Assembly: GCA_013396915.1 (NCBI GenBank)
Contig: VWZL01001361.1
Location: 138,560 to 202,559, forward strand
Direction: 5' to 3'
Length of the DNA stretch: 64,000 nucleotides
Source of the DNA: Stercorarius parasiticus
Lineage: Eukaryota; Chordata; Aves; Charadriiformes; Stercorariidae
Shown: positions 13,201-25,800 of the stretch, in pieces
How positions within the stretch are numbered: position 1 is the first letter of the stretch
Layout: the number at the start of each line of letters is the position of its first letter
Notes under the pieces: generated by a model
What the model was told of the DNA's origin: nothing
The model's database searches: none
The model's input: the letters and a program-made list of their open reading frames with translations, nothing else
Made by a program: the position numbers and the translations under genes

Positions 13201-13544
13201 TGTGCCACTTTGGGAAACAAACCAACTTCATAATGCTTATGCACATGCTGCTAAAAGTGACTGATTCTCAATGCCCTTTTGTTCTTGACATAGGTCTTTT
13301 AAACACAACATTTCCTCCCCTTTCCCACAATATTTGATAAGGACAGAGATAGCTAACAAAACGCAGCATATCACGATTAGTGAACAAATTAGCACCTGAA
13401 GGTATAAACAGAACGTCAAAACTCAAAACTATTGGTTTAGGGACTCTACAGATTCACACAGACGTCCATAAGGTGGTTTGCAGACTTACCTGTCAGCTTG
13501 GTTTAAGGGATGGTGAGGGCAGAGGGGTGTGGACAGTGGGGAGC

Positions 13545-13602
13545 CGAGCTTGGTGCCAAGTCCTGCCACTTACCTCCTCCTTGACCTTAAACCAGACTTA
13601 GG
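13545..13602 (+). repeat. Possible MIR SINE fragment
   Basis: CTGCCACTTAC at 13563-13573, followed by GACCTT and then an AAACCAGACTTA-like stretch, matches the order of the MIR core (CTGCCACTTACTAGCTGTGTGACCTTGGGCAAGT). Only about 60 bases are recognisable and the upstream B-box region is eroded. Confidence 0.4.
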
Positions 13603-13609
13603 CCATATT

Positions 13610-16600
13610 GGTTTTGATCCTGTTCATTTTGTTTCAGCCAGTATTTGAGTATTCAATCAACGATAAATAAACCTCTGTGTGTGAGACCCATTATCTTGTT
13701 TCTAAAGTACACTCAAATTGCCATTTGAATGCAAAGCTTCAGTCTTAACTCGTTTTGAGTTCAGTGTATTAAACTGTATTATTAAAACACTTTAGGGTTT
13801 TATGAATAATTTTACTGGCTTGATTCTTCTGGAAGGAGATTTGAGTTGTTACACATTCAACGGATGTACTGTAACATTATCTTAAAGCTGACTCTGACAA
13901 AACATTCAGGAGCATTTTCCCTGGGGTTACTGTGCCTTCGCCACTGCCCCTTCCCTTGGGCTGTTTTAGAAGCCCTGACAACTCAGAAGGAAATGTTTCC
14001 CCTTATTTGGTAAACGTTAACATTTTCCTAATGATAATTAATATAGAATTAACCTTTCATATTTTTTTCAGTGGTTTGATATAAATAGTTACATCCTCTG
14101 AGTGAAAATCTCCCTGGCAGGGAAACCCAGATTAAGAACCCATTTACCACAGACTAATTTAAACCCCATATTAAGGGTTTAGTATAGTTTGTTGGCTCTT
14201 GTGTGGAACACTGGATATGAATTGCACCAGAATATTTATAGATACAACATTCCTCCTTTGTATCACCATCTGCTCGCCACCTCTGTTTCTCTAGCTGAGC
14301 TTCAGGGCCTGTACCAATGTCAGCGGAAGCTTTAAAATCTGCCATTAAAATAGCAACAACAGCAGAGATCTGCTGTTAAAATAATAGCAACAACATCCCT
14401 CTGTGGGATGCTAGGGAACACACAACTATGGACAGGCCTGATCCAGCATTCCTTTCCTGCCCTGGGAGCCTCTTTTGGGGAAAAAAAATAATAAAAATAA
14501 GAACGCATGGGCTGACTCCATTTGTGTATAGATAGATGTAAATGTGGAACTACTTTCTCCCATTGTCCTTCTAGCTGAACACTGGGGAGAGGGTGGAACA
14601 ATGCATGGAAATGCCATGGAGGGAATGTAAAGAGATACTCAGCAGATGAATTAAACATAAACAGAGCTAAAACCACTGATAATGTTGATTTATACGTTTT
14701 TCAAACAACTCTCCATGTAATTGCGACTGAGCCAGTTTCTACACATATTACAGTTAATGGGAGCAGTCCTTATATTTGGTAGCAGTGGGACTGAACTTAT
14801 GGGTCATGTGTGAATCAGCCTGAAAACACAAGTACAGTTGTGAGCAAGAAAACAAGATGTGAAAATGAAAGTAATAAATAAGCATTAAATGTTTGGCAAG
14901 TTTTTATTTGATTGTAAAGGAAAACCATTGTGGCAACATCATCTGATTTGGTCCATGAGTTGTTCTTTTTTTCAAAGGATCTAGGTGGCCAGTGATATAG
15001 AAAAAGCTGAGAAATGTTCCTGGATAGCATCTCAGCACATGCACACATCTCATGAATTCACAACATCTTCAGCAGCACAACTTCTTAGCACATTTTCATG
15101 CAGCACTTCAGAGATGGTGTAACTCCTGACACGAAAATAAGATTGTGCTGGCTAGTACAAAAGAAAAAAATGATCACAGTGATAAGTAATATATCTTGAG
15201 AGGCTTTACTTTTCATATTTTGGTGCTGCTTTGATAAAAAAAAAACCCAGACGTGGAGACAATCTGAAATGTAGCATAATGTGCTCTTTCGAACAGAAAG
15301 AAATTAAGGGCTTTAAAAATTGCCTTTCACAGAAGAAGAATGTAGGACTAAGCAACTCAGATAATCATAACAAAAGAGTAAAAAGGACAAATCCTCAAGA
15401 CAGAAAGTGGCTTTGTGCGACTTCTTACCCTGAAAAGTGTACGAGTGAGCATTTGCAATGGATGTTAACAGTGTGTAAAGTCAGTGGGGTGTTTTAGGTG
15501 CCTAGGGTGGGATAGAGTAAAGGACATCTTATCTGGTGCAAAAAAACCTGTGAATTCCCATCCTTAAGTAAAGAAACTTGCTATAATCAATTTACATATA
15601 GAAGTAGAAGGAGATTTGCTGATTTTGGTGCAACTATTTGTTGAATAACTCAGCAGAAAAACAATCATGTCTTGTGGTGCAATCACTGTGAAATTTAATG
15701 CTCACCGTGGAGGAAGCACAAGGAATAAAGTTTGGAGGACCAGGACTGTTATTAAGTATCAGCTGTGTGTCAATGAAGTGACTGCATGGAAAATATTAGT
15801 GATAATAACTGGTCATTTCAGAACAGCAACATTGTTATCGGTAAAATGTTCAATCTCTAAAATACTCAAGATCCTGCTCAGCTATTGCATGATGCAAATA
15901 GATAGTTGCAGTTTCATTGCATAGGAAGAATATACACAGAATTAACTAACAAAGAGCAAGACAAAATGACAGCATATTAAAAAATAAATTAATGCTTTAA
16001 CAATGGTGATGAGTAGCAGGAATACCATCTTTGTATGCAACTTTATTTCCTCTTAGATTGTGCAGGATTTTTCACCTTGCTTCTCTTACATGTTCAGAGA
16101 GTGCTGTAGGTTAGTGGAACATAGATGAAGGCGTGAACTGCTAGCGTCTGTACTGTCAGAGGGAAAAAGGCTGCTGCATTTTGTTTTCATCTAAACTGTG
16201 CAAGTCTGTCAGCAAGACTATGTGGAAATGAACAGGAGACCAAAACAGGAGGGGAAAATAAGAGATCTCCATAAGATAAGGGAACCCAATTTATTATTTT
16301 TAATGACAGGCATATGGAAGAGACATGTATACCACAGCAGTAACAAGAAACAGTCTACCATTTAATAACTGTAGAAGATAGCATTTATTTTTATGGCAGG
16401 TCAAGAGCCCGATCCACAAAACAGATGAAACTTCGCTTTCATGAGCTCAGCAGGCCAGATCCATACCATGCAAGCCACGACTGCAGTTGGACTGGTCTTT
16501 GAAGTTAGTTGTATCTGCCTTTGCGTATCAGGCACACGAAGCCCAAGAACGTTAGGGGGAAAAAATCTTTAAAAAATTACGGTAGAGAAAAAGGGAAGTA

Positions 16601-19350
16601 GCATAAAGGAAAACAAAGACAAAATCCACATTCTTGTGGCTATAAATCAGTTCCAGTGACCCGAGTGAATTTTCCCTTGTTGATAATATGTGAGGCTGAC
16701 CCAGAAAGACAGAAGTACGAATACAGTAGCCAATTGGGCAGAACAGCAGTGAGATAGGCATTATCTGTGTAATCTGAGATAAATTCCTTTTATTTTTGTT
16801 CAATAAAAGTAAGAATTGCACAGTGCAAGCCATACAGATGAGGTCAGACTGGGCTGCATCTCTTCTGTGTGCCTATGACTGCCTGTCAGTAATCTACAAG
16901 AGTGCGAGACATGAGTTCGAGACTTTAATTTGATCTTGCGCATGTGGTGACTTTTACTTCCTTGGTCCATTAAGACACTGTAGGATCTCTCCTACTCACT
17001 CTGGGTTTTTGCAGAGAAGAAAATTGGAATGAAATGCCCAGAAGATTCCTGTCCAGGATGTACCTGCCTGGCTAGGAAGAGATATCCATTATTAAAACAG
17101 ATAGTTTATTTGGGCACATCAACCCTGCCCCTTCTTGCTTATTCCTGGCTACATTAAGCTACTTTCTGTTCAGCTCATTTCTTATTATCTCTTCCCCAAC
17201 TGTCCATCTTTCCCCTTTTGTTTCAGAATCCTCTTTCTTTGCTTTTCCCTAGAAAACTCACCATGCTCATACTCTTAGACCGTCTTGCCTACAGCAACAT
17301 TACTGCTGGTAATTCTCTCCAGATGTTGTCTGGCTCATGATCTTCAGGCCAGGCACTTCCTAAGCTCTTTACCTTCCATTAAAGAAAAAAACAAAAACAA
17401 AATCAAAGACAAATTTCTGTTTAGACAACTAAAAAACCCAGACCAAAACACAGATAGAATACGCAGAAATTGCAAAACAGGGTATTCAAGATTCACAAAA
17501 ACATTAACATGATACAATTCACATAAAAGAAGAATTATGCCTGTTATCAAATATAAAGAAAAGTAGTATGTGAATAATGTATGAGCAATATGTAAGTAAT
17601 CAGTGTTACTAATAAAAAATATCATGGCTGGGGACTTGGGCTCATTACCTGGTGAATTTCTGCCTTTTGTGTAAGTAATGAACAGAATCTGGATTTACAA
17701 ACACTTTTTCCTCTTCTGAAGAATTTCTAGAAATGCGACCTGATGGGGTTCTCCATCTGTTACCAAGGCATCCCAGAATTAGCAGGCTGCATCTTTAAGG
17801 AGGAAAGGAGAGGACTGGTTCAAGGAGGAGGCTTGATATCTTCCACATTTGATCCTTTCACACTTAGGGTCTCACAGGAAGAGGGATATCCTCTTTTCCT
17901 TCTGCACCGAGTAAACTCCATGCAAGGAACAGGCAGTAGGCAGCCCAGCAGGTCTGAGAGGATAGTGTTGTCTGCTCTGGTCAGGTCCACTCAGAATGTT
18001 TGGGTTCCTGACACAACCCAGGATGCTGGAAAAGGAGCTTGCATCTCAAGAGGTTCTCCAGTGGGAAAAGTCACCGCCATAGAATATACATTGAATTGTT
18101 ATTGAGGCAGAGACGTAGATAGAATTAACTTTTATTAAAGTTGCTTTTGAGCAAATCATGCCTGGAAGATGAGTAGCTTATGTGTTCTCTCTCTCATTCT
18201 CTCTGTCTCAGTTGACATATCTATTTCTCCATTAAAATTACATGCATTTTAGAAAGTATTCCTTTTTTTCTTGAGTTCATCTATGTCAGTTGCTCAAAAG
18301 GCCAAAAAGGTCAGATGAGAGCTCTTGCACAATTATTGCTGATTCCTGTTGCTGACAGAAGCGAGGAATTCTTACTTTATTATCACAAATCTTTTAATAA
18401 GATTTGATATCCTCCTCAGAAAGAGTTAATCTAAATGGGTGACAGCTGTCATAATGCAAATAGAGCTATACGTTAGATTGAGTGAAGAATTCTTTATTTT
18501 TAATCAAGATGGTAAATGGGGAAAGATTAAGGGAAAAGAGTTTTTTTCCTATTTATCTTTGTATACCAAGGAAGGTCAAATAAAGAGGTGGTTTTGATTT
18601 TTTTTTTTTTTTTGTCCTTAATCTCTTTCTTATGCAGCACTCATCTCAGAAATTTCCTCACACCATTCTCATTCTGTATCAGTCTACAAATATGGCTTTG
18701 CCCACAAGTATAAAACATCCTTCAGCCGAGTTCCTGATTTCAGCTGAGCTCTGTAATAATGTGCCACTATTTCAGCCCTGTAAGATTTCCCATTGTGGGA
18801 GGCCTCAATAGCACAGAGCTGTTTGGTTTTGGCTCTGTCTATTGCCAGATGAAATTCATGACAACAGCTTTTCAAGTCTTTAAAGTGCTGTCTGGTACAC
18901 ATACAAGCAAGTACTGAAACAGGAAAAGAATGTGAGGGAGTATATTGATTTTCACTATTTTTTTTTTACTCCATCTCAAAAATCTCTGTTCTTGCTCCAT
19001 TTCTTAAAGCTCCTTTTAAAAAAAAAAAATCTTGTATTTTGAACCAGATTAATACACCATGACATATTAAAAGATCTGAGATATCCATGTATCTCATTGA
19101 ATCTTTAATCCACAATAGTTTTGTATCTGAGCTTTTTTTTTTTTGGGGAAATGCAGAAACCCAACGCTTTCCTTTAATCTTGACTAGCAATTTTATGTGT
19201 AGAAACCGAGCTGTATCTGCGTGTTTGGAACATCACTGCTTATGAGACATCTTGTGCTGAAGGTTTCGCAGACAGTTATTGCAGGCCCTGTCTCTGATCT
19301 GTCCCCCAGTTGCTTTATTTTGAGAATTCTGCTTAATTTCTCATGGTCAA
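13610..19350. other. Presumed TBX15 intron 1, no gene seen
   Basis: Unique AT-rich sequence without a supportable exon. Low-complexity items are T16 at 18598-18613, A-rich patches near 15234 and 19020, and T12 at 19133-19144. The small frames (14332-14676 minus, 17743-18105 plus) carry no recognisable motif. Confidence 0.6.
18598..18613 (+). repeat. T16 homopolymer
   Basis: Run of 16 T in intronic sequence; its exact length is uncertain in most sequencing data. Confidence 0.85.
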
Positions 19351-19359
19351 AATGAACAG

Positions 19360-21110
19360 CCGCCAGCTGTCAGCAGGGCCTCATCAACAGTCTTCCCCTT
19401 GAAGACACTCAGTCCACGAACAGACGAGCTGTAGGATCTTTATAGAGCATAAGTGCAAGTCCTCAACATATCTTCAAAATCATACTTTTTGTGCTATGAC
19501 TATAAGTCTCTATTATTTAATTAAATATATTTCTACATCCAGAGACAAGAAGTCCAACCTGTATAATTTTCAAGCTTTGCGGCTATATGGGTTTTAAAAT
19601 TTTAGTTTATTTGTTTCTCCTGGAAGAGAAACTACCTCTTCTTTGCATGATCTGGATAAATAGATCTAATAACATTGTATTTGGTCATAAACCCATCTGT
19701 TCCTGCTGCCTTATTTACATTCAGACTTTCAATGATAGTACTCACTTCCTCCTTTTAAGTGGGTTATCCAAGAATTCTGTATTTTTCTTGTGGTTCTGTG
19801 GGAAAGAAGTTCTTAAAGCAATTTCAAAGTTGTTGGCTTTTGGAGAGTTGACCTGCGATCAATAAAACCTTTTGGTCTCAAATCACCCAGCATCTCTTCT
19901 CAACATGTTACCAGATGTCCCTTGCTGTCCCTTTTGAAGAAACTGCCATATTATTGCTTTTTTTAAGGCCTGTCCACCATCTTTCCCTTGTATAACGTTA
20001 ACGCATTTTTAGTCTGGTTCTGTTTAACAGATTTGCAGGAAATCCAGTCCCTCCAGTCCCTGTGGATTTATGCATTTTTCAACAAAACCTTTTTGAACCT
20101 TTCTGCTTATCTTGGGCTGAACGGGACACACCAGGCCTTTTTTCTCACTTGTTCTTGATTTTTAAAGATGGAGAGCTTCACTGGTAGCTTTACCATTTAT
20201 CCTTGCCTTACAAGCATCCCACAGAGTTTTCTTATTTCAGTGAGCTTACTGTTTTCTTTTAGATAACTCTGAAAAAGCTATAGATATTTCTTTTGCCCTA
20301 AGTTATAAGCGGAGTTCCATCCAGTTGCCATCAATATAACTTGTATTACAATTCAGTTTTTTAAAATTAGGCATGTGTGGGGATACTGACTGATTACATC
20401 CACAGAGATCAAAGTAACAGTATTTAACAAGCTATTAGGGACAGGGAACACATCAGTGCCTGAATATGCATCACATGGTTGACAACAGTAAGAGCATCCC
20501 CTGAGTTAAGACCTTACCGCCTTTTGAACATTACCTGCAGCTAACGAGGCGACTAGCTTTAGGTTACCTTCTTATCTGCAAATTCTGATCACCTTGGTCT
20601 ATAAAGGGCTGGATTCATGAACTGAATACAGTTATCTCTCCTGTCCTAAATTTCATTAAAAATTCTTAAAAAAAAAAAGTGAAATGAAAGATACTTGTCC
20701 CTGGATGGAACAGTATGGAGTATACACTCTTTTAAGTTACCCTTTTAGAGGTCTTTGATCAGAATATATCCTCCATCTTCAAACACCAGGCTTTTAGGAT
20801 GAAAAGGAGGTATTTGACTAATAAAACTGCCACCCCTTTTCCTTTTGATGGCATGAAGAGCAGTATGGTGTCTGTTCTCATATTGCATCTCAAGCAGCTT
20901 TCATTGTTGGTCTGCAAAGGAGCTTATCGTAATTGTACAGTTGTGTTATTATATTTTTTTTTTAATTGCTTGTAAAACTTGTTGACCTAAGCCGGTCAGA
21001 CGTTTAACATTTAAAGGCATCATTTGATTTGGTTCATCTGTTCTGCTGGATTTCCAGCTGTTGCTTTTCTAACATTCAAACTTACAGGCTGTTATTCTAC
21101 TCCTTTTAGC
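19360..21110 (-). mobile_element. Degenerate L1-clade LINE, ORF2 endonuclease to early RT
   Basis: Read on the minus strand, frames broken by stops and shifts keep the L1 ORF2 order. At 20815-20854 SKGKGVAVLL matches the endonuclease block usually written SKSRGVAILI. At 20701-20729 VYTPYCS resembles the YTFFSxxHxxYSRID block. At 20180-20240 TLWDACKARINGK matches the linker LWDAxKAxxRGK. At 19689-19735 SLNVNKAAGTDGF matches the RT N-terminal motif SLKxGKAPGPDGF. At 19412-19440 DPTARLFVD sits where DQTGFIxGR is expected. A poorer NVxGL-like match near 21000 may mark the endonuclease start. The catalytic YxDD region and 3' end were not found. It is dead: many stops, no continuous frame. CR1 is the dominant LINE in birds and L1-type relics are scarce, so this is notable. 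An alternative within the same clade is a Tx1-like element. Confidence 0.75.
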
Positions 21111-23438
21111 TGATACTTTTATTAACAATTCAATGCTGCCTGTTGCAATAGCAAGTATCCCCTTTTATTGACAGGGGACTACAAATCTTCAGATAACTTT
21201 TCAGGCTTCTTAAATACACTTGGTTTACTTCCTTGCTGTCTGTGTTTCATACTCTAAAGCACTGCCCTAACATTCATTGAGTTAGCTTTAGCCATTCTGA
21301 ATTTCTCCTGTCTTAAATACCTTATTGCTGCCCTTCTGGGTCTCCAAGCACTGCTGTGTCCTGTGCCCTTTGGACCACAACTGCAAGTTTGAGTGACCAG
21401 AAATGACTCATTAACAGAAGGTACTGACCATTAAAGTGGAAGGTGCTTGCAAAATGGAGAGAGACACTAAAAGAGTAGGGAAGGGAGGGCATAATTATTC
21501 TAAAGCCCTGCAGGCCTGGCCAGGGGGGTGGATTGCAAGCCTGCCTGCCAGTCTACACAAAAAGCAGCCGTTCACCTGCTGATCTGTGGCAAAGCATTTA
21601 AATCAAACGAAAGGCAAGGTTTAAAAGGCTGCTTGAACCCAAGCAGCAGCGTGCCCAGTTCAAGATTGTGTCCTTGCACGTTGCACGCCCGCTGCCAAGA
21701 GGAGGGTGTCCACTAGGAACTTTATTTCTTACATATGGAGGGGGCCTCCCCATCCGGGGTAACTTGGCAGTGCAGTAAACTTCGGGTGTCCCCAAAGTTT
21801 TTGCTTTCTTTGAAAGTCAAGGCAAGGAAGGCACCCTGCCTCGCTAGAGAGATTTCTGCTGCCCAGACGGGGGAAGTGCTGCTTGTTATTAAGTCTCTTG
21901 AAACCGTGAGCAGTTGTGAATGCATGTTTGAAAGCAGGATATGCTCTACAGTGATATCCAGGACTCATAAGAGATTTTAAAGGAGTTTAAAGAGGAAATC
22001 AGACCTGATGAAGAAAGCTTGAAGATGGTAATTTAACAGGGGAGCTCTATATAGTTTGAGGGTGTTGCTTTCCTGTGTATTGATTTTTCTGTGATTCTGA
22101 ACTAAAAAAAAATGCATTAGGATATTAAAACCAGAGCTTCTGGAGTATGGTTTGGATGAAATCATGAAGTGGGAGAATGCGGCAAATTTGCCCACGCAAA
22201 GCCCAGTGTAAGCTTTTCCTTAAAAAGTCACATCAAAGCCATAAACATTGCAAGATGTAAAGCCCGACAAATGTGCAAGCAGAAAAATACGTCTCCTTGT
22301 TCTTTCCATCTGAGGCTACAGAGGAGAGTATAGGATAAGCTAGAACAGTAAACACGCCCGGATGCAAAGGGAAATAGCAAAGCAACCTAAATCAGGACCT
22401 AATGCAAACACTAAATTACTCTTGCAGCCTTTGCTGCGAATTTACTGTCATACCAATGTATTTGAGAGCTGTCTTTAGCCTTGAAGTGGGTGCAGATGTG
22501 AGGTCCTGATAATACTTCTTCTGCCAACAGACATCCTCTGGATTCATGTCATGGGTGGAGGAAGGTGAAGGACATTATGGAATTTGGTCCATCTGCATTG
22601 AAGGAAAAGGAACTTGCTTCACCTCTCATTTTTTTTTCAGCTTTATTTCTGATTCAAACTCCTGCTGGTTTTGAAGCTCAGAGGAGCTGAATAAGGTAGA
22701 TAACTGATCACTCCTGTGATGTTTGCATACTTTTTGTAGTGAAACTCAAAGAAAACTTTTGGCTTTCTAGCTTTAATAGCATTCTTTCACACTAGTGGCT
22801 TTTTATTTTTAATACAAGTAAACACAAGTACATTAGGTACTTTAACAGTACAGCTCAAACCTTTTCCACTAGCAGCAGGGATATTTCCACAGACAGCATA
22901 GACGGAATAACCTACTGATGGCTTCTAGTGGCCTTTGTAGGATTTTCTTGGTATTATGCTGATTAGTTACAGTATTTCACTGTTTTCTACCTATAAATTA
23001 CATTATCAGCTTATATGTTTCTTTTGCAATGCAAAGCAATATTCACTCTTTTTACATTTGCTATCGTATGATATTAGGGAAAATGCACATGTTGAACTTC
23101 TATTTACTTTTTTTTCCTTTTAATATCAAGCGGGTCAATGCCCTGTACAGAAAATGGGCTGAGAAGCTCCCTTGAAGTCATCACCGTTATCCAAAGCCAA
23201 CAGCTTCTTCATTGTTCAATGCTTTAATACAAAAGCCTCCAAGTTCAATGAGCACAAGGACTGATAGAGTTATTTCTTTTTAATGAAATCATCTGAGAAG
23301 CCTGTAGCATTATGGTATCCTTGTGTGGAGTAAGGAGTGGTCTTTGGCCCTAACAACATTCTTGGTTACTTTGGTGAAAATCCATGGAGACCTGCCTACC
23401 TTCTAATCATGATAAGTATATCATAATCATGATATATG
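21110..23438. other. Presumed TBX15 intron 1, no gene seen
   Basis: The first few hundred bases could be an eroded 5' part of the L1-like element, but I recognise no ORF1 motif. The 21500-21980 stretch is somewhat richer in G and C and has overlapping short frames on both strands, none with a recognisable domain. Near 23408-23436 the palindrome ATCATGAT occurs twice around a TATATCATA core. Confidence 0.55.
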
Positions 23439-23439
23439 G

Positions 23440-24255
23440 AGTTTAGGGACCAAAGAGACCATTAGATTGTCTCATTACCTGTCCACACAGATCTATCACA
23501 GCTTGCAGCATCTTACTCAGTCAACTTTTTATTTGGCTAAAGGGTATCTTCTAGAAAAACATGTAGGCTTCCTCTGAAAGGTTCAGAAGCTGGAGAATTC
23601 AGCACCTCCTGCAGCAGGAGATATCACCCCGCTGCTAAGAACGTGTGTCTTCTTTCCCTCAGAAAAGGGCTTCACCTTCCTGCATTGGTTCTTGTCATTC
23701 CTTCCTCCAGGAAATTAAAGAATTATCTTATATTTCATGTTTTATACTGTAAGTATATACCTGCATTGTAATAAACTCACCCTGTCTTCCTTTGGTATGT
23801 GAAGCAGGCAGAGCTCCTTACATCTTTCTGTAACACATTTTTCTCCAGACCAGAAGTAATTTTGCTGTTTCTTTTCTCTGTCCCATTGAGCTTTTAAACA
23901 TTCTTTAGAAAATATGTGTGCAGGACTGTTTACAGTATTCCAGTAGTAGTACCACTACTTAAAAAACTTTGAAAATTTAGATTAAAACTACCTCAAAACC
24001 CACTTAATACTCCCCATTTTAAATACAGTTGCTTGTTTTTTCCAGAGCATTGCTCTGGGAGTTCATATTGTGTTGCTTGTCACTGTGACCCCCCCACCCC
24101 TTTTCAGACACACCACCGTTCAAAACACAATCCTCAGTTTGTATGTTTGGCTCCCACTCGTTGTTCCTAAATATACAACTTTGCATTTGCCTGCCTTAGC
24201 ATGCCCTGTTTAACAAGATTTATGATCCATAGAATTATGCGATATAGCTTTATTT
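23440..24255 (-). mobile_element. Ancient CR1 LINE relic of turtle/crocodile-like type
   Basis: On the plus strand this reads as the reverse complement of an old CR1 3' half. The 3' end is marked by GGGACC..GAGACCATTAGAT at 23446-23465, then TTTGGCTAAAGGGTATCTTCTAG near 23532, then the GGAGAATTCAGCACCTCC block. The GCATTGGTTCTTGTCATTCC block, CAGTATTCCAGTAGTAGTACCAC near 23935 and CTGTGACCCCCCACCCCTTTTCAGA near 24080 follow in the order expected toward the element's 5' side. It is strongly diverged and no long frame survives, so insertion probably predates birds. Beyond about 24255 the resemblance is lost. Assigned from remembered consensus order, not from a search. Confidence 0.7.
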
Positions 24256-25628
24256 ATATCTTTCTCCTTTGGTTATTTTATGAATGGTATCCCTTCCTGG
24301 CTTTCGCGTTCTTCTTGCCCAGAAGGAATACCAGGCTCATCAGCAGAGCTCCTCTGCTCGTCCCATTCACTTCATACTGACACTATTCCAGTCTTTCAGC
24401 ATTCCCCTGCATTTCCAAGATATGTTCAAGACCGTCACAGCAGGCCAGAGTTGTCTTCAGCCAAGTCTCTTAGAATTGTTGTGCACAAGTGGTCTCAGCC
24501 TGCCAAGTTGAATATACTCACTCCTAGGGGACTGATCTGAATTTATCTAGCATACTCCTCTGTTACTAATAAATATAGATGTTCTTCGTCAGTCTTACAT
24601 GGTGCTGTCTTACTTCTGAGTCCCAGGCATGAGTAATTGTTGTTTTGTATTTATACTAAAGTATCTGAGTGCATTGATGTTATTAATTCAGCATTCTTAG
24701 TTTTATAGGCTACAAGATAGTATTTATTGCTGTTTTCTGATGAAGCGTGTTATGCCTGTAAATTCCCTGATACGTTTAACACTTACTAATGCAGACTTCC
24801 TTGCTGTTTTTGGCTAATTCACCCTTGACTCATTCAGATCATTTAAAGCTCTAGCGAGATTCGCCTCCTTTGCCCATTGCTTCCCTCATGCTATGTGTTC
24901 CTATGGGCCCCTACTTTTTTCCTCCGCAAATCCAAATTGTATTGGGACATTGAAATGTGTCACTTCTAAATACAAATACCCATGCACTTTTAACCAACTT
25001 TCAGGTCAGGTTTGAGAACACAATTTGACCCTTGAACTGTGAACCACAAAAAGTGTTAATCTTCTGCCCCCTCCCTCAAGTAAACTATTTTTATGAAAGT
25101 GATTATCTCGCTGGAAGCTCTCACACCTGCTATCAGGAAGCCTTGGTGGGTGCTAATAGTTTGCTGTAATACTAGAATTGCAGCTGCTTCTGGACTGGGG
25201 GCTCGCGGTCCTGCTGCCATTCATGCGGACACAGGGCTTTCATTCTTTGGTCCTGTGACCTGGGGTTGGTGGCTACCAAGTCACCCCCGTTGTATGGCAA
25301 GGTGTTGCCTCCATCTTCAAGCTCCGGAGAAGATCTTGATGTTTGCTCAGATCAGAGAATAAAATGTTGTTTCCATACTTTTAAATTCTTCCTGAGCCTG
25401 CTCTTCCCACTTGCAACTCACAACTGGGAATTAGAGTACTGCTATCATTGCATACATTTAAACACATACGGAAGGGAACCATTTTTCTTCATGTCAGTGT
25501 TAGAAGAAAATGACAGTGGAAAGGAAGAAATAAGGTGAACATTCACTTACAACTGACAACCACCCGGGGGATGCATGTTAATTTCTGCTCAGTTTCCCCC
25601 CCAAAAAAATGGGTGAACAGAAATTATT
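24256..25628. other. Presumed TBX15 intron 1, no gene seen
   Basis: This may hold further eroded CR1 sequence adjoining the relic on its left, but I cannot align it. It includes a perfect T-box half-site TCACACCT at 25121-25128. The frames at 24280-24540 and 25093-25538 lack recognisable motifs. Confidence 0.5.
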
Positions 25629-25629
25629 T

Positions 25630-25800
25630 CTGGCATTCAAGCCTTCAGAGGCTGAGAGACTGAAGAATTGCAGCTCTTCAGTCTGGAGAGAAAAGATAAT
25701 TACCAACAAATGGATAGGAGACCAAAGGCAAATTATTTGGTTCTAGTAATACAAAAACAGGGACACAGATTTAAGAACAAAATACCTGGTGCATGTAGCA
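25630..25800 (+). mobile_element. Old CR1 LINE fragment, ORF2 C-terminal part
   Basis: The plus-strand peptide ERLKNCSSSVWRE or, in the adjacent frame, LQLFSLERK fits the CR1 ORF2 segment ERLxELGLFSLEKRR that follows the RT domain. Further on, LVIQKQGHRFKNK resembles the RTRGHxLKL part. The nucleotide match is clearest at 25650-25695 (CTGAGAGACTGAAGAATTG, then CTCTTCAGTCTGGAGAG). The frame is shifted and interrupted. It is an inactive relic in sense orientation to TBX15. Confidence 0.5.

Larger units (their letters stand above)
7620..13540. other. Presumed TBX15 intron 1, no gene seen
   Basis: AT-rich unique sequence with no supported exon or RNA gene. It contains the enhancer-like block at 7840-8260, the G4 motif at 8356-8380, a possible MIR relic at 10140-10235 and an A-rich tract at about 12010-12031. 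The frame at 12443-12796 (minus, 117 codons) has no domain I recognise and no conserved neighbours. Confidence 0.6.
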
